NCBI GenBank assembly: GCA_965247245.1
Contig: CBDFGV010000003.1
Coordinates: forward strand, 3,906,001 to 3,970,000
Source: Tectiglobus sp965247245
Lineage (GTDB): Bacteria > Pseudomonadota > Alphaproteobacteria > Rhizobiales > Hyphomicrobiaceae
Direction of reading: 5' to 3'
DNA: 64,000 nucleotides
In this document: in pieces, positions 25,087-34,892 of the stretch
Layout of the letters: each line of letters opens with the position of its first letter
How positions within the stretch are numbered: position 1 is the first letter of the stretch
The notes under the pieces: generated by a model
What the model saw: the letters and a program-made list of their open reading frames with translations, nothing else
What the model was told of the DNA's origin: nothing
The model's database searches: none
Program-made: the position numbers and the translations under genes

Positions 25087-25338
25087 ATGAGACTCTATCG
25101 TCAATGCAGACTGAGGCGTGAACACATCACCGGTACTGGCTTCGAACAGATGGTCACTTATCTGCCGATGCATGGCACCAATGGTGTCGAGGTGATTGCT
25201 GGTCGCGTGGTTTCTCTGCCTGAAGATCCTGACAGCCGTCCTTGGTTGATCGAGCATGCGTCTGAGCAGCTCGTAAATGAGATCTTCATTCGCCGCAAGC
25301 GCAGCGAAGGTCGAGATCGGCTGGCAACCGTCAGCTGA
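25087..25338 (+). CDS. Small orphan protein inside the tRNA array
   Basis: 83 residues. It starts MRLYRQCRLRREHITG, is basic at both ends (RRKRSEGRDR), and has an excellent AAAGGAG site six bases before the ATG. It lies between tRNA-Lys and tRNA-Asn. No family recognised. The good ribosome site supports real translation; charge suggests nucleic acid or ribosome binding, which is inference. Confidence 0.6.
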   Translation: MRLYRQCRLRREHITGTGFEQMVTYLPMHGTNGVEVIAGRVVSLPEDPDSRPWLIEHASEQLVNEIFIRRKRSEGRDRLATVS

Positions 25339-25419
25339 GTTAGATTGGTGGCCGCCAACCCTTCTGGGGTTGAGATATGTGACGTCGCACTCGCAGATCA
25401 CCGGCGGTCACCAACATTT

Positions 25420-25494
25420 TCTGGCATGGTGTTAATGGCAGCACGCCCGACTGTTAATCGGTCAGTCCTGGTTCGAGTCCAGGTGTCAGAGCCA
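25420..25494 (+). tRNA. tRNA-Asn(GUU), last tRNA of the array
   Basis: Acceptor TCTGGCA/TGTCAGA, anticodon loop CTGTTAA on stem CCGA/TCGG, T-arm CCTGG-TTCGAGT-CCAGG, G73, CCA encoded. No clear terminator follows before the convergent porin gene. Confidence 0.9.
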
Positions 25495-25535
25495 AACTAA
25501 AGGAAACAAGACCGTTTTGACTTTGTAGGTTCTGC

Positions 25536-26771
25536 TCAGAACTTGATGCGAGCGCCGGCGATCGCAACATCGGCATCTTCAAACGCCAGACGTTCACCGC
25601 TCGCGACCGTCACCGACTGAACATCGTAGTGTCTCCAGCCGACATACAACTCCATGGCGGCCGCATTAATCCATTGCGTCAGACCAACGCCAAAAAACTG
25701 CGTCTGGCTTCCTGTAATGGTTGTTGAACCGCCCGGCAGCGAGAGACCCGCTCTGATATTAGCGTGGTCGCCAAAGTCAATCGCAATAGCGGTTGCTCCG
25801 AGCGACAACGGCTTACCTTTCCATCCGGCCTGCACGTACCAGTCACGGCCGCCGGGATCATCGAAACCGCTGATTTCGGGATAGTCACGGCTGGCGGATG
25901 CAAACCATGAGTAGAGACCGGTCTTGTTGTGCAATGCACCGATCGAACCTTTAATCTCTGAAAACTCGAGGCCGGCAGAAGGCGTACGGTCTTCAATGAA
26001 AGCGATAGCCCCGAAAACCTTGAAGCCCCACAAGTTTCGGTTGGCATAGTAGAGCGCGGCATCCCAATGGTCATCGGTGCCGGCACCGACCGACAGCGTA
26101 AAGTTGGCAATCTTTGGCGATGTCCATGCAAGCTGCTCTCGGAACGGTCCAACTCGACCATCAATCAGATGCCGCCATCGCAGCCGTCCGATGTTTTGAC
26201 TGGCTCCGCGCAACAGGAGGTTCATCCCGACTTGCGGTGAGCTATCCATACCCCAGAACTGGTTGCTCGCGATCCGGCCAGCGAAATTCTTGACCAGGCG
26301 CGAGGGCGGACTTCCTGTGCCCAATTGCAACTTGCCGAGGCGTTTGTGTTGAAGCCAGATCTCCTGCGTACGGATGATGGGAGTGCGCGGCCCGCAATCC
26401 CTGCTGTTTTGATCAATACAGTTGCTTGACGGAATGCCGCCGGCGCCCGGGAAGTTGCCAGATAGTCCAAGCTCGATATTGGCTCCGGCACGCATGTCTC
26501 GCCCAAACCGCGTGGCCGCGGAGAATTTCAGTCGGGAGTTTTGTTCGCCACTGTCGACGACGGCCGCGCCATGTTCAACGCCGTCGCGCCATGACATCAT
26601 CCCCATCGAGATCCAACCGCTAAGCTTGAGCGAAACATTTGGCTGTCCACGCCTGACAAATTGGTCCGTGGTACTTTCAGCGGCAGCGCACTGAAGTGCT
26701 GCGGCCACCAAGAATAGGGTCGCGAAGCCTGTTCGTGCCGACGAAAAAGTCGGTCGGAAGACGTTTCTCAT
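25536..26771 (-). CDS. Gram-negative porin-like outer membrane protein
   Basis: 411 residues: a signal peptide (about 1-31, ending CAAA-ES), then alternating amphipathic strands and a final Phe (AGARIKF), the mark of an outer membrane beta barrel. Segments such as LKLSGWISMGMMSW, AATRFGRDMRAGANIELGL and WLQHKRLGKLQLGTGS match general diffusion porins. Two Cys residues (NCIDQNSRDC) are unusual for a porin. Substrate unknown. Confidence 0.75.
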   Translation of the reverse strand: MRNVFRPTFSSARTGFATLFLVAAALQCAAAESTTDQFVRRGQPNVSLKLSGWISMGMMSWRDGVEHGAAVVDSGEQNSRLKFSAATRFGRDMRAGANIELGLSGNFPGAGGIPSSNCIDQNSRDCGPRTPIIRTQEIWLQHKRLGKLQLGTGSPPSRLVKNFAGRIASNQFWGMDSSPQVGMNLLLRGASQNIGRLRWRHLIDGRVGPFREQLAWTSPKIANFTLSVGAGTDDHWDAALYYANRNLWGFKVFGAIAFIEDRTPSAGLEFSEIKGSIGALHNKTGLYSWFASASRDYPEISGFDDPGGRDWYVQAGWKGKPLSLGATAIAIDFGDHANIRAGLSLPGGSTTITGSQTQFFGVGLTQWINAAAMELYVGWRHYDVQSVTVASGERLAFEDADVAIAGARIKF

Positions 26772-26947
26772 CAGCAGTCAGCCCGCTTGCTCAGGATCGT
26801 CTCATTGGAAGAGAATCAACGTGCTTCGAAATTAGAGCCTATTTCGCTACAAGACCACAAACCAAGATGGCGTCAGGTTCCGGGTTGCGATTGTCGGGGT
26901 ACCCGTCGGCAACACCTGGGCGTTACCTGGGAAGCAATGGTGAAGGC

Positions 26948-27274
26948 ATGAACGTTCTCTTCGTCTGCAGCAAGAATCAGTGGCGCAGCCCGACCGGCGA
27001 ACAGATCTGGCGCCGAACGCCTGGCATCCACGTTCAGTCCGCCGGTACCAGTCGGTCGGCGCGCAGGCGCCTCACTATCGGGGACATCCGTTGGGCAGAT
27101 GTCATCCTGGTGATGGAGCAAAAGCACAAATCGCGAATCATCGCGGATTTTCGCGACGAAGTTCGATACAAGACCCTTCATGTGCTCGATATCCCCGATG
27201 ACTACAAATACATGGACCCGGAACTCGTCGACCTCCTGCGCGAGAAGTCATCTCCCTTCATATTGGGCGAATGA
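26948..27274 (+). CDS. Low molecular weight protein tyrosine phosphatase-like protein
   Basis: 108 residues, shorter than classical LMW-PTPs. The N-terminal loop VLFVCSKNQWRSP keeps the C-x5-R-S pattern of the phosphatase active site, and SAGTSRSARRRL and WADVILVMEQKH follow the family. A classical late Asp-Pro loop is not obvious, so activity is uncertain. The ATG at 26948 is chosen because it precedes the motif directly. Confidence 0.78.
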   Translation: MNVLFVCSKNQWRSPTGEQIWRRTPGIHVQSAGTSRSARRRLTIGDIRWADVILVMEQKHKSRIIADFRDEVRYKTLHVLDIPDDYKYMDPELVDLLREKSSPFILGE

Positions 27275-27386
27275 CGACGCGGCTAGCATTCGCAATTCTT
27301 CCTCATCGTGATTGTTCAGACAGCTTTATGGCTTCAGCTGCTGCCTGCATTCGGTTAGCCTCGATTGGATTGAGGTGGAGGCCAAT

Positions 27387-28730
27387 ATGCTGAGCGCCGA
27401 AGACAACAAGCTGCTCACGGAAGCAGGAGCTGGAACGCCTATGGGCGAGCTGCTGCGTCGCTTCTGGATGCCGGCACTGCTGAGCGAAGAGCTGCCGGAG
27501 CCGGACAGCGCACCGGTGAAAATCACGATGATGGGCGAGCCGCTTCTGGCTTTCCGCGATACGGACGGGCGCATCGGCATCATCGACCAGCACTGTCCGC
27601 ATCGCGGCGCCAACCTCTGGCTTGGGCGCAACGAGGAATGCGGCATCCGCTGTGTCTACCACGGCTGGAAATTCGACGTTGACGGCAACTGCGTCGACAT
27701 GCCGACATCATATCCCGATCTCAACGCCAAGGATCAGATCAAGATCAAGTCTTACCCCGCACGCGAATGGGGTGACATTGTCTGGGCCTACATGGGACCC
27801 AAAACGGAAGAGCTACCCGAGCTGCCCGATCTCGAATTCGCGCTGGTGCCGCCATCGCATCGCTATGTCAGCAAGAAGTGGCAGGACTGCAATTGGGTGC
27901 AGGCCTTGGAAGGCAGCATCGATACAGCCCACTTCACGTTCGCCCATCTCACGTTTGAGAAGCAGGAAAGCGAGGCGCTGGATATCGCCCGCCATCTCGT
28001 TAAGCCGGTTGCTCGGCTCGATATGAATCATGTCCGTTGGATCGCTGAGGATCCACGGCCTGTCATCAAGGTCGAAGAGCATGATGCTGGTCTCGTGGTC
28101 GGCGGCGGACGACGAACGGACAACGATGATGTCTACTGGCGTATCGCCCAGTATCTTATGCCGGTCCACACCTTTGCGCCCAACGCGATGCCGGGTGAGA
28201 ACATCTCCGGACAGAGTTTCGTGCCATTCGCCGACACAAATTGCTGGATCTTTACCTATGTTTGGAATCCGGATCGTCCGTTGACCGAGGCCGAGCGTGA
28301 AGGATTTCGCAAAGGCAACGGTGTCATCGCCGAGGTCGACGAGAATTATGTACCGTTGCGCACGAGGGCCAACAACTACATGATTGATCGCCAGCTGCAG
28401 AAGACGTCGAATTACACTGGTATTCGTGGCATCTCAGAGCAGGATGCCGCCGTCCAGGACAGCCAGGGCGAAATCGTCGACCGAACCAAGGAGCACCTTG
28501 GTCCAACCGATCTTGGCATTATGCGCTTCCGAAAGTGCATTATGGACGCTGCGAAGGGACTGCAGAATGGTGAGGAGCCGGCTGCAGTGAACGCTCCCGA
28601 CAAGTACGCCGTACGTTCCGGGGCTATCATCATCAACAACACATCATTAAGTGATGTCATGACAGAGAGGTTCGGCAGTCCGTCAGGTTTTATCGGCCGC
28701 ACCAGCCCGAAACCAACAGCTGCAGAATAA
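27387..28730 (+). CDS. Rieske non-heme iron oxygenase, large subunit (phthalate 4,5-dioxygenase-like)
   Basis: 447 residues. The opening MLSAEDNKLLTEAGAGTPMG is typical of phthalate dioxygenase-type oxygenases. The Rieske cluster ligands are in CPHRGANLW and CVYHGWKF. The mononuclear iron site is in EGSIDTAHFTFAHL. A GGAGG site precedes the ATG at 27387. No reductase or ferredoxin gene is adjacent, so electrons must come from elsewhere. It is followed 15 bases later by a TPR gene, probably co-transcribed. Substrate unknown. Confidence 0.92.
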   Translation: MLSAEDNKLLTEAGAGTPMGELLRRFWMPALLSEELPEPDSAPVKITMMGEPLLAFRDTDGRIGIIDQHCPHRGANLWLGRNEECGIRCVYHGWKFDVDGNCVDMPTSYPDLNAKDQIKIKSYPAREWGDIVWAYMGPKTEELPELPDLEFALVPPSHRYVSKKWQDCNWVQALEGSIDTAHFTFAHLTFEKQESEALDIARHLVKPVARLDMNHVRWIAEDPRPVIKVEEHDAGLVVGGGRRTDNDDVYWRIAQYLMPVHTFAPNAMPGENISGQSFVPFADTNCWIFTYVWNPDRPLTEAEREGFRKGNGVIAEVDENYVPLRTRANNYMIDRQLQKTSNYTGIRGISEQDAAVQDSQGEIVDRTKEHLGPTDLGIMRFRKCIMDAAKGLQNGEEPAAVNAPDKYAVRSGAIIINNTSLSDVMTERFGSPSGFIGRTSPKPTAAE

Positions 28731-28745
28731 CAGAGGGACACCCGA

Positions 28746-30023
28746 ATGCTTCAGGATCGCTATGGCAATGAACTTACCACGTCCTCCCAGGCAGCGCGTG
28801 ACGCCTACATCGAGGGCGTCGATTGCGTCCTGTCAGCCAACCATGGTGCGGAGGATGCTTTCAAACGGGCCATTGCAGCAGATCCATCCTTTGTTTTGGC
28901 GCGAGCGGGGCTGGCGAGGGCGTATCAACTCGTGGCGCGGGGCAAGGATGCCGTCGAAACGATGGCAGTTGCACGCCAGCATGCTTCCAGCACCAGCGAG
29001 CGCGAACAAAGTCACATTGCTGCGTTAGATCATCTCGTCGGCGGCAACGGTCCGGCAGCTTACAAATCGATCATCGCACATCTTGAAGATCATCCGCGCG
29101 ATGCCTTCGTCGCGCAGCCGTGTACAAGCGTGTTTGGATTGATCGGCTTCAGCGGTGTTGCCGGTCGCGAGGCTGAAATGCTCGCCTTTATGCACCGTCT
29201 GGCACCACACTATGGCAGCGACTGGTGGTTCGATTCGCTTTACGCTTTTGCCCAGGTCGAGGCGGGGCAAACCGCTATAGCCGTCGAGACCATTGAACGC
29301 TCACTCGCTGTCAATCCGCGCAACGCCAATGGCGCTCACATCAAATCCCACATTCACTACGAGCGCGGTGAGACTGACGCCGGCTATAAGTATATTAGCG
29401 AATGGCACAAGGACTTTGACAAGCGGGCGCCGCTCCACTGCCATATCAGCTGGCACATTGCCTTGTGGGCGTTGGAGCAGGGCGACGAAGATCGCGCGTG
29501 GCAAGTCATGGAAGACGAGGTCATGCCGGACGGCGCATGGGGACCACCGATCAATGTTCTAACGGACACGGCCTCCTTCCTGCTCCGCGCTGAAATAGCA
29601 GGTGGCAAACCCCGCCCGGATCTCTGGAAAAAGATCAGCGATTACGCCGCGCAATCATTCCCGAATACCGGCATCGCCTTCGCCGATGTGCACGCCGCTC
29701 TGGCGCACGCCATGGCCGGCAATAGTGAAGAACTTGAGCGCGTCATCAAAGATGCCAAGGGCCCTGCAGGCGATGTCGTTTCGAAGACGGGCGAAGCCTA
29801 TCGCGCATTCGCCAGGCAGGATTGGAACGAGGTGGTCGCGCGTCTCTCGCCGATTATGTCCGAGCACGAGCGCATTGGCGGCAGCCGTGCGCAACGCGAC
29901 CTCATCGAATACACGTATCTCAATGCACTCTTAAAGCTTGATCGCTCAGAGGAAGCCGAACGGATGCTCGTGATGCGCCGTCCGACCAAGGTAGCCGGAC
30001 ATCCGATTCACGGCCTGCATTGA
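28746..30023 (+). CDS. TTC38-like tetratricopeptide repeat protein
   Basis: 425 residues of helical repeats, no signal peptide. Segments such as GVDCVLSANHGAEDAFKRAI, NANGAHIKSHIHYERGE and HCHISWHIALWALEQGDED match the TTC38 family found in bacteria and animals. Biochemical role is unknown. Its tight spacing behind the Rieske oxygenase suggests a shared catabolic or regulatory function. A GTGAGGC/GCCTCAC hairpin lies just after the stop. Confidence 0.8.
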   Translation: MLQDRYGNELTTSSQAARDAYIEGVDCVLSANHGAEDAFKRAIAADPSFVLARAGLARAYQLVARGKDAVETMAVARQHASSTSEREQSHIAALDHLVGGNGPAAYKSIIAHLEDHPRDAFVAQPCTSVFGLIGFSGVAGREAEMLAFMHRLAPHYGSDWWFDSLYAFAQVEAGQTAIAVETIERSLAVNPRNANGAHIKSHIHYERGETDAGYKYISEWHKDFDKRAPLHCHISWHIALWALEQGDEDRAWQVMEDEVMPDGAWGPPINVLTDTASFLLRAEIAGGKPRPDLWKKISDYAAQSFPNTGIAFADVHAALAHAMAGNSEELERVIKDAKGPAGDVVSKTGEAYRAFARQDWNEVVARLSPIMSEHERIGGSRAQRDLIEYTYLNALLKLDRSEEAERMLVMRRPTKVAGHPIHGLH

Positions 30024-30147
30024 TCGTCTGCACGTGAGGCGATCACTAGGTGTCTGCCTCACGAAGTGGCGAAACAGTTCGGTCACAACGGTACGAGCCA
30101 TGGCAGCGAAGGCGGTGATCCACGCCTGCATGCCTTGGACTGAGGGC

Positions 30148-31263
30148 TTAAGCCGTCAGTGTCTCAAGCTCTTTGACGATGGCAGCGCCCATTTCCGTCG
30201 TCCCAACTTCACGCATGTTTGGCTGCATGATGTCACCGGTGCGGTATCCCTGCGCGAGCACATTGGCAATGGCCTTGTCGATCAGATCTGCCTCTTCGGT
30301 CAGCCCGAACGAATAGCGAAGTGACATGCCGAAGGAAGAGATGGTCGCGATCGGGTTGGCTTTGCCCTGACCAGCGATATCAGGCGCGGAACCATGGACC
30401 GGTTCGTACAGAGCTGACGGTTTCCCGGTCGCAGGATTTTCGGCGCCGATTGATGCCGATGGCAACATGCCGAGTGAGCCCGTCAACATCGCAGCTGCGT
30501 CAGATAACATATCACCGAACAAGTTATCGCAGATCAGAACATCGAACTGCTTCGGATTGCGTACGAGCTGCATGGCGCAATTGTCAGCAAGAATATGTTC
30601 CAGCTGAACATCAGGCGCGTATGACTTATGCGTTTCAGTCACGACCTCGTTCCACAACACGCCGGTCATCATGACATTGCGCTTCTCGGCCGAGTGGACT
30701 TTGTTGCTGCGCTTGCGTGCCAGGTCAAAACCAACTTTGGCAAGCCGTGCGATCTCAGAGGTTGTGTAGAGGGTCGTGTCAACCGCACGCTTCTCGCCAT
30801 TCTGAAGTGTGACAACTTCCTTCGGTTCGCCGAAGTAGGTGCCGCCAGTCAGCTCACGCAGAATCAGAATATCGAGGCCTTCGACAATTTCTCGCCGCAA
30901 GGACGAGGCCTCTGCCAGTGCCGGATAGCAAATCGCAGGACGCAGGTTGGCAAACAGGTCCATCTCCTTGCGCAATCGCAGCAAGCCTGCCTCGGGCCGG
31001 CGGTCGAACGGAACATCATCCCACTTGGGACCACCGATCGAACCAAAGATGACGGCATCTGCTGCCATGGCTTTGTCCAGAGCTTCATCCGTCAGTGGCA
31101 CGCCATGCGCGTCCAGCGCCGAGCCACCAACGAGCTCGGATTGCGTTTCGAAGGACGCCTTGTTGGATTTCGCGTTGAGGAAGCCCAGCACGCGCTCAAC
31201 CTCGGCCATCGCTTCAGGGCCAATGCCGTCACCGGGCATCAAAAGAAGATTATGTGTGGTCAT
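30148..31263 (-). CDS. leuB: 3-isopropylmalate dehydrogenase
   Basis: 371 residues, standard length. Oxidises and decarboxylates 3-isopropylmalate in leucine synthesis with NAD+. Visible marks: LMPGDGIGPEAMAEVERVL, the substrate Arg-rich segment LLRLRKEMDLFANLRP, ELTGGTYFGEPKE, and the metal site DNLFGDMLSDAAAML. NAD-type specificity is suggested by EPVHGSAPDIAG. No leuC or leuD nearby in the window. Confidence 0.96.
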   Translation of the reverse strand: MTTHNLLLMPGDGIGPEAMAEVERVLGFLNAKSNKASFETQSELVGGSALDAHGVPLTDEALDKAMAADAVIFGSIGGPKWDDVPFDRRPEAGLLRLRKEMDLFANLRPAICYPALAEASSLRREIVEGLDILILRELTGGTYFGEPKEVVTLQNGEKRAVDTTLYTTSEIARLAKVGFDLARKRSNKVHSAEKRNVMMTGVLWNEVVTETHKSYAPDVQLEHILADNCAMQLVRNPKQFDVLICDNLFGDMLSDAAAMLTGSLGMLPSASIGAENPATGKPSALYEPVHGSAPDIAGQGKANPIATISSFGMSLRYSFGLTEEADLIDKAIANVLAQGYRTGDIMQPNMREVGTTEMGAAIVKELETLTA

Positions 31264-31454
31264 CAGTCTTACCTTCGTGAAGTGTTGGCGTGGTGTGTTG
31301 GAATATCAAGCGCCCGTGCTATCGCGCCGAACCGCAGCACGCAAGCAGGAATGGGATTGATCCTGATAAACCACCAGCCAGCAGGTCTCAATTAATCCGT
31401 AGACAGATTGTAATTCACGACCTAAGAGTATCCTGCAGCGTTCGTGGGGGCGTA

Positions 31455-32516
31455 ATGTCGATTAGATTTTTGGTTTCCTTGGTAGTTGCAAGTTGCGTGG
31501 CCGCCGGAACAGTTAGTGCTCAGAGCCAGTCCAATAACGAGCATGGTTCCAGAGAGGTACTAGGCGTGATTGTTCCACGCTTTGCACTGGATCATGCTGG
31601 TCGGCGATACTTTGACACGTTAATCCGGGAGCCTTGTGATACAAAGGCTGTACGACAGTTGGGATATGCGGTCGGCAAGGCAGGCTATCGCCGCCAAGCT
31701 GCGGACTTGTTCGTTCGTTTCTCGGAACGATGTGGTGACCACGCGCCGTCGTTGCGGGCAGCAACCAATCATCTTCTAACGATTTCGGACTACCCCAAGG
31801 CGATCAAGATAGCAGACAGACTGATTGCAATGGAACCTTTCCATGACAATGGCTACTTTCTTCGAGGTCTGGCTCACTTTCGTTCCCATCAATCAGAAAA
31901 AGCCATCGATGATTTTGTGACAGCCATAGAGCTGTTTGAGAATAAGACGAAGATTGCCAGCTCTGGCTATGTTTATTTATCCAAGAGCTATGCCCGATTG
32001 GGTCAGTACTGCGATGCGATTGCGCCAATCAAATCCTGGATTGCAATCGATCCTGACCGCCATGAAACGAGTCGCACGAGAGCGATGATCGAGGCCTTGA
32101 GAGACAGAGGGTCTTGCAAATCCGAGGCAAAGAAACTTGAGCGTTCTCGCCTGCGCAGGAGGGGGCGAACAATCAGCTTGAAAGTGTCGATCAATGGCGT
32201 GCGCGGCAGATTTATCCTCGATACAGGAGCAACCTTTGTTGCGATGAAGCGTTCCTTTGCTGAGAAAGCAAAGGTGAAGATAGATGAGGCAAGCTCCATT
32301 CGGTTAAGCACCGCCAATGGCCTAGTGAAGGCTAAACGCGGTCGAGCGAAGACGATCAAACTACGCAGTCTGAAGGCGAAAAATGTGCCGATTGTCGTAC
32401 AGACGGACAATCGCGGTTCCTATGGACGCAGAATAGACGGACTGCTCGGCATGAGCTTCTTGTCTCGGTTCAACTTAGCGATAAGTCGCAAATACGTAAC
32501 CCTATCCAGCCGATAG
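31455..32516 (+). CDS. Secreted TPR protein with retropepsin-like aspartic protease domain
   Basis: 353 residues. Signal peptide about 1-25 (ending VSAQ), then TPR-like helices (residues about 60-210: ADRLIAMEPFHDNGYFLRGLAHF), then a C-terminal single-lobe aspartic protease domain with FILDTGATFVAM and GLLGMSFLSRF. Such domains dimerise to form an active site. The ATG at 31455 is chosen because it starts the signal peptide. Target unknown; periplasmic. Confidence 0.8.
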   Translation: MSIRFLVSLVVASCVAAGTVSAQSQSNNEHGSREVLGVIVPRFALDHAGRRYFDTLIREPCDTKAVRQLGYAVGKAGYRRQAADLFVRFSERCGDHAPSLRAATNHLLTISDYPKAIKIADRLIAMEPFHDNGYFLRGLAHFRSHQSEKAIDDFVTAIELFENKTKIASSGYVYLSKSYARLGQYCDAIAPIKSWIAIDPDRHETSRTRAMIEALRDRGSCKSEAKKLERSRLRRRGRTISLKVSINGVRGRFILDTGATFVAMKRSFAEKAKVKIDEASSIRLSTANGLVKAKRGRAKTIKLRSLKAKNVPIVVQTDNRGSYGRRIDGLLGMSFLSRFNLAISRKYVTLSSR

Positions 32517-32577
32517 ATGCGGAAATTGCAGTTGGTCCACGTGAAAGTAGTTTAGGGTGCTGGTCATGCGTCTTGCT

Positions 32578-33195
32578 TCAGCCGATAGCCATCAGTGGGG
32601 CGAGAATCGTCGTCAGCAAGGTGTTGAGATAGAAGCCATTGATCATGAACACGCTGCCGATCGCTCCAAGCGCAATGCTTAAGAAAATTGCGAGACCGCC
32701 GCCGGTGACGATCGCAACGGACGCCATGACAATCGCGATCTGAAGAAACGCCATGCCATAGTCAAAGTAGGGATCACGAGCCAACGCAACGTCACGAACC
32801 TTTTCCAGTTCCTTGGCGCGGACAAACAACTCGTCCAAGCCCTCGTTACGTTCCTTGTCAGAGGTGAATTTGGCGATCCGGCCTTTGTACTCGGCCAGGT
32901 GCTTATCGATGGCTTGACGCAACTCGGCCGTCATCTCAGGCTTTTCGGTGAGTTGCCGCTCAAGGTCATCGCGCCAGAGAATATAGTTAGTCCGCCTCAG
33001 GTTTTTGGCCTGGAAGAAGGCCCAGAGATTGGTCGCATCGAGGTTGGCCTTAGCTGCGTCCTTCATGGCGTTGTTGCCGCCCATATTGCAGATCGCCAGC
33101 AGCACAGCGAGGATCGCAATATAAATTCCGATCCATTTTGCGCGACGACGTTCGCCATCATCTTTGTTGGGATCGGTCAATTCTTCCATGACCAT
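32578..33195 (-). CDS. DUF4337-family membrane protein
   Basis: 205 residues with a transmembrane helix near residues 22-42 and two more near the C-terminus (about 145-200). The middle is a charged, probably coiled-coil loop (WRDDLERQLTEKPEMTAELRQAID). This layout fits DUF4337, whose function is not known. It lies 52 bases downstream of gpmI on the same strand. Confidence 0.72.
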   Translation of the reverse strand: MVMEELTDPNKDDGERRRAKWIGIYIAILAVLLAICNMGGNNAMKDAAKANLDATNLWAFFQAKNLRRTNYILWRDDLERQLTEKPEMTAELRQAIDKHLAEYKGRIAKFTSDKERNEGLDELFVRAKELEKVRDVALARDPYFDYGMAFLQIAIVMASVAIVTGGGLAIFLSIALGAIGSVFMINGFYLNTLLTTILAPLMAIG

Positions 33196-33247
33196 ATCGA
33201 AATCTCCCTCAATCCGGCGCGTGTTGCTGCGCTCTGTTGTTCACGCC

Positions 33248-34813
33248 TTATGCGCGTGTCTTATTGAGCAATGATGCTCCAGTCATGTCTTCCGGTTGTT
33301 CAAGTCCCATCAGGTCGAGAATGGTCGGTGCTACATCCGCGAGGCGTCCGTTTCTGACGGTCGTGCCTGCGCATTGACAATTGACCAGAACCGCGGGCAC
33401 CGGATTGAGTGTGTGGGCCGTATGGGGAACGCCCGCTTCGCGATCAAACATCGTCTCACAATTGCCGTGGTCCGCAATAATCAGCATGGTCCCGCCAACC
33501 TCAAGCAACGCCTTCTCAAGTGTGCCGATGCTGGCGTCGACCGTCTCGACGGCTTTCCTGGCAGCATTGAGATCACCGGTGTGACCAACCATGTCGCCGT
33601 TTGCATAGTTGATGATGAAAACGTCATACGTGTCGGAACGAATCTGTTCGGCGAGTTTTTCGGTCAGTTCCGGAGCCGACATTTCCGGCTGCAAATCATA
33701 AGTCGCAACCTTTGGCGACGGCACTAGTAGGCGTTCTTCACCGTCGTTGGGCGTCTCTTCGCCGCCATTGAAGAAGTAGGTCACATGCGGATACTTCTCG
33801 GTCTCCGCCGCCCGCAACTGTCGCCGCCCGGCACGCGCAACCACTTCGCCAAGCGTGTTGGTGATTGGTTCCGGCGGAAAGATCGTCTCGCAGATCTCAC
33901 CCAGTCGGTCCGAGTAGGTTACCATCCCTAATGCGGCAGCCAGCTTGATAGTGTGTGACCGCTCAAACCCATCAAAGGCCGGTTCGAGAATAGCGCTGAG
34001 AAGCTCACGGACGCGGTCGGCGCGGAAGTTCGCGTAGAGTATGCCATCACCGTCGCGCATGCCATCATAGTCGGCTCGCCGAACCGGCTCGATAAACTCG
34101 TCGGATGTGCCAGCGGCGTAGGATGCCTTGATCGCATCGCAAGGGCTCTCATATGAGGCGTTGGCTTCGCCTGAGACAATCAGATTGTACGCCCGCGAAA
34201 CGCGCTCCCATCTGTTGTCACGGTCCATCGCGAAATAGCGGCCGCACACTGTTGAGATCTGGATATTCGCTACGCCTGCGATGGCATGCTCAAGTTGGGC
34301 GACATAGTCGGCAGCACTTTCCGGCGGCGTATCCCGACCATCGGTGAGCGCATGAATGTGGACGCTGACGCCCGCGGCAGAAACGATCTTGGCCAGCGCA
34401 GCGATATGATCCTGATGCGCATGCACACCGCCCGGTGAAACCAACCCTACAAGGTGGCAGGTGCCGCCCGAAGCCTTAAGCTTGGCAATAAAGTCATTCA
34501 GTGCCGGCGACTGAGCGAGGCTGCCGTCGTCAATCGCGCGATTGATTCTTGGAAGGTCCTGCCACACAACACGACCCGCTCCGAGATTGAGGTGTCCGAC
34601 TTCCGAGTTGCCCATCTGTCCATCGGGCAGGCCAACATCTTCACCGGAGCATGCCAGCTGGGCCATCGGACAGGTTGAGACCAATCGATCCCAATTCGGC
34701 GTGCCACCGAGCGCGATGGCATTGTCCTGGGATTCATCGCGCAGTCCCCAGCCATCGAGAATACACAACACAACCGGCCTCACGGCCTCTGATGGAGAAC
34801 TCGGATCAGTCAT
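33248..34813 (-). CDS. gpmI: 2,3-bisphosphoglycerate-independent phosphoglycerate mutase
   Basis: 521 residues. Interconverts 3- and 2-phosphoglycerate with two Mn ions. Marks: VLCILDGWGL (metal Asp20), the phosphorylated Ser70 in DGQMGNSEVGHLNLGAGR, HIHALTDGRDTPP, and the late metal site NYANGDMVGHTGD and ADHGNCE. Full length. Followed downstream by the DUF4337 gene. Confidence 0.96.
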   Translation of the reverse strand: MTDPSSPSEAVRPVVLCILDGWGLRDESQDNAIALGGTPNWDRLVSTCPMAQLACSGEDVGLPDGQMGNSEVGHLNLGAGRVVWQDLPRINRAIDDGSLAQSPALNDFIAKLKASGGTCHLVGLVSPGGVHAHQDHIAALAKIVSAAGVSVHIHALTDGRDTPPESAADYVAQLEHAIAGVANIQISTVCGRYFAMDRDNRWERVSRAYNLIVSGEANASYESPCDAIKASYAAGTSDEFIEPVRRADYDGMRDGDGILYANFRADRVRELLSAILEPAFDGFERSHTIKLAAALGMVTYSDRLGEICETIFPPEPITNTLGEVVARAGRRQLRAAETEKYPHVTYFFNGGEETPNDGEERLLVPSPKVATYDLQPEMSAPELTEKLAEQIRSDTYDVFIINYANGDMVGHTGDLNAARKAVETVDASIGTLEKALLEVGGTMLIIADHGNCETMFDREAGVPHTAHTLNPVPAVLVNCQCAGTTVRNGRLADVAPTILDLMGLEQPEDMTGASLLNKTRA

Positions 34814-34892
34814 AAATGTGCCGTTCCTAAAGTCAGCAAGCTGGACGTAACGCGCCCTGCAGGCTCAATAATACTGGCCTGACGACGGCGCT

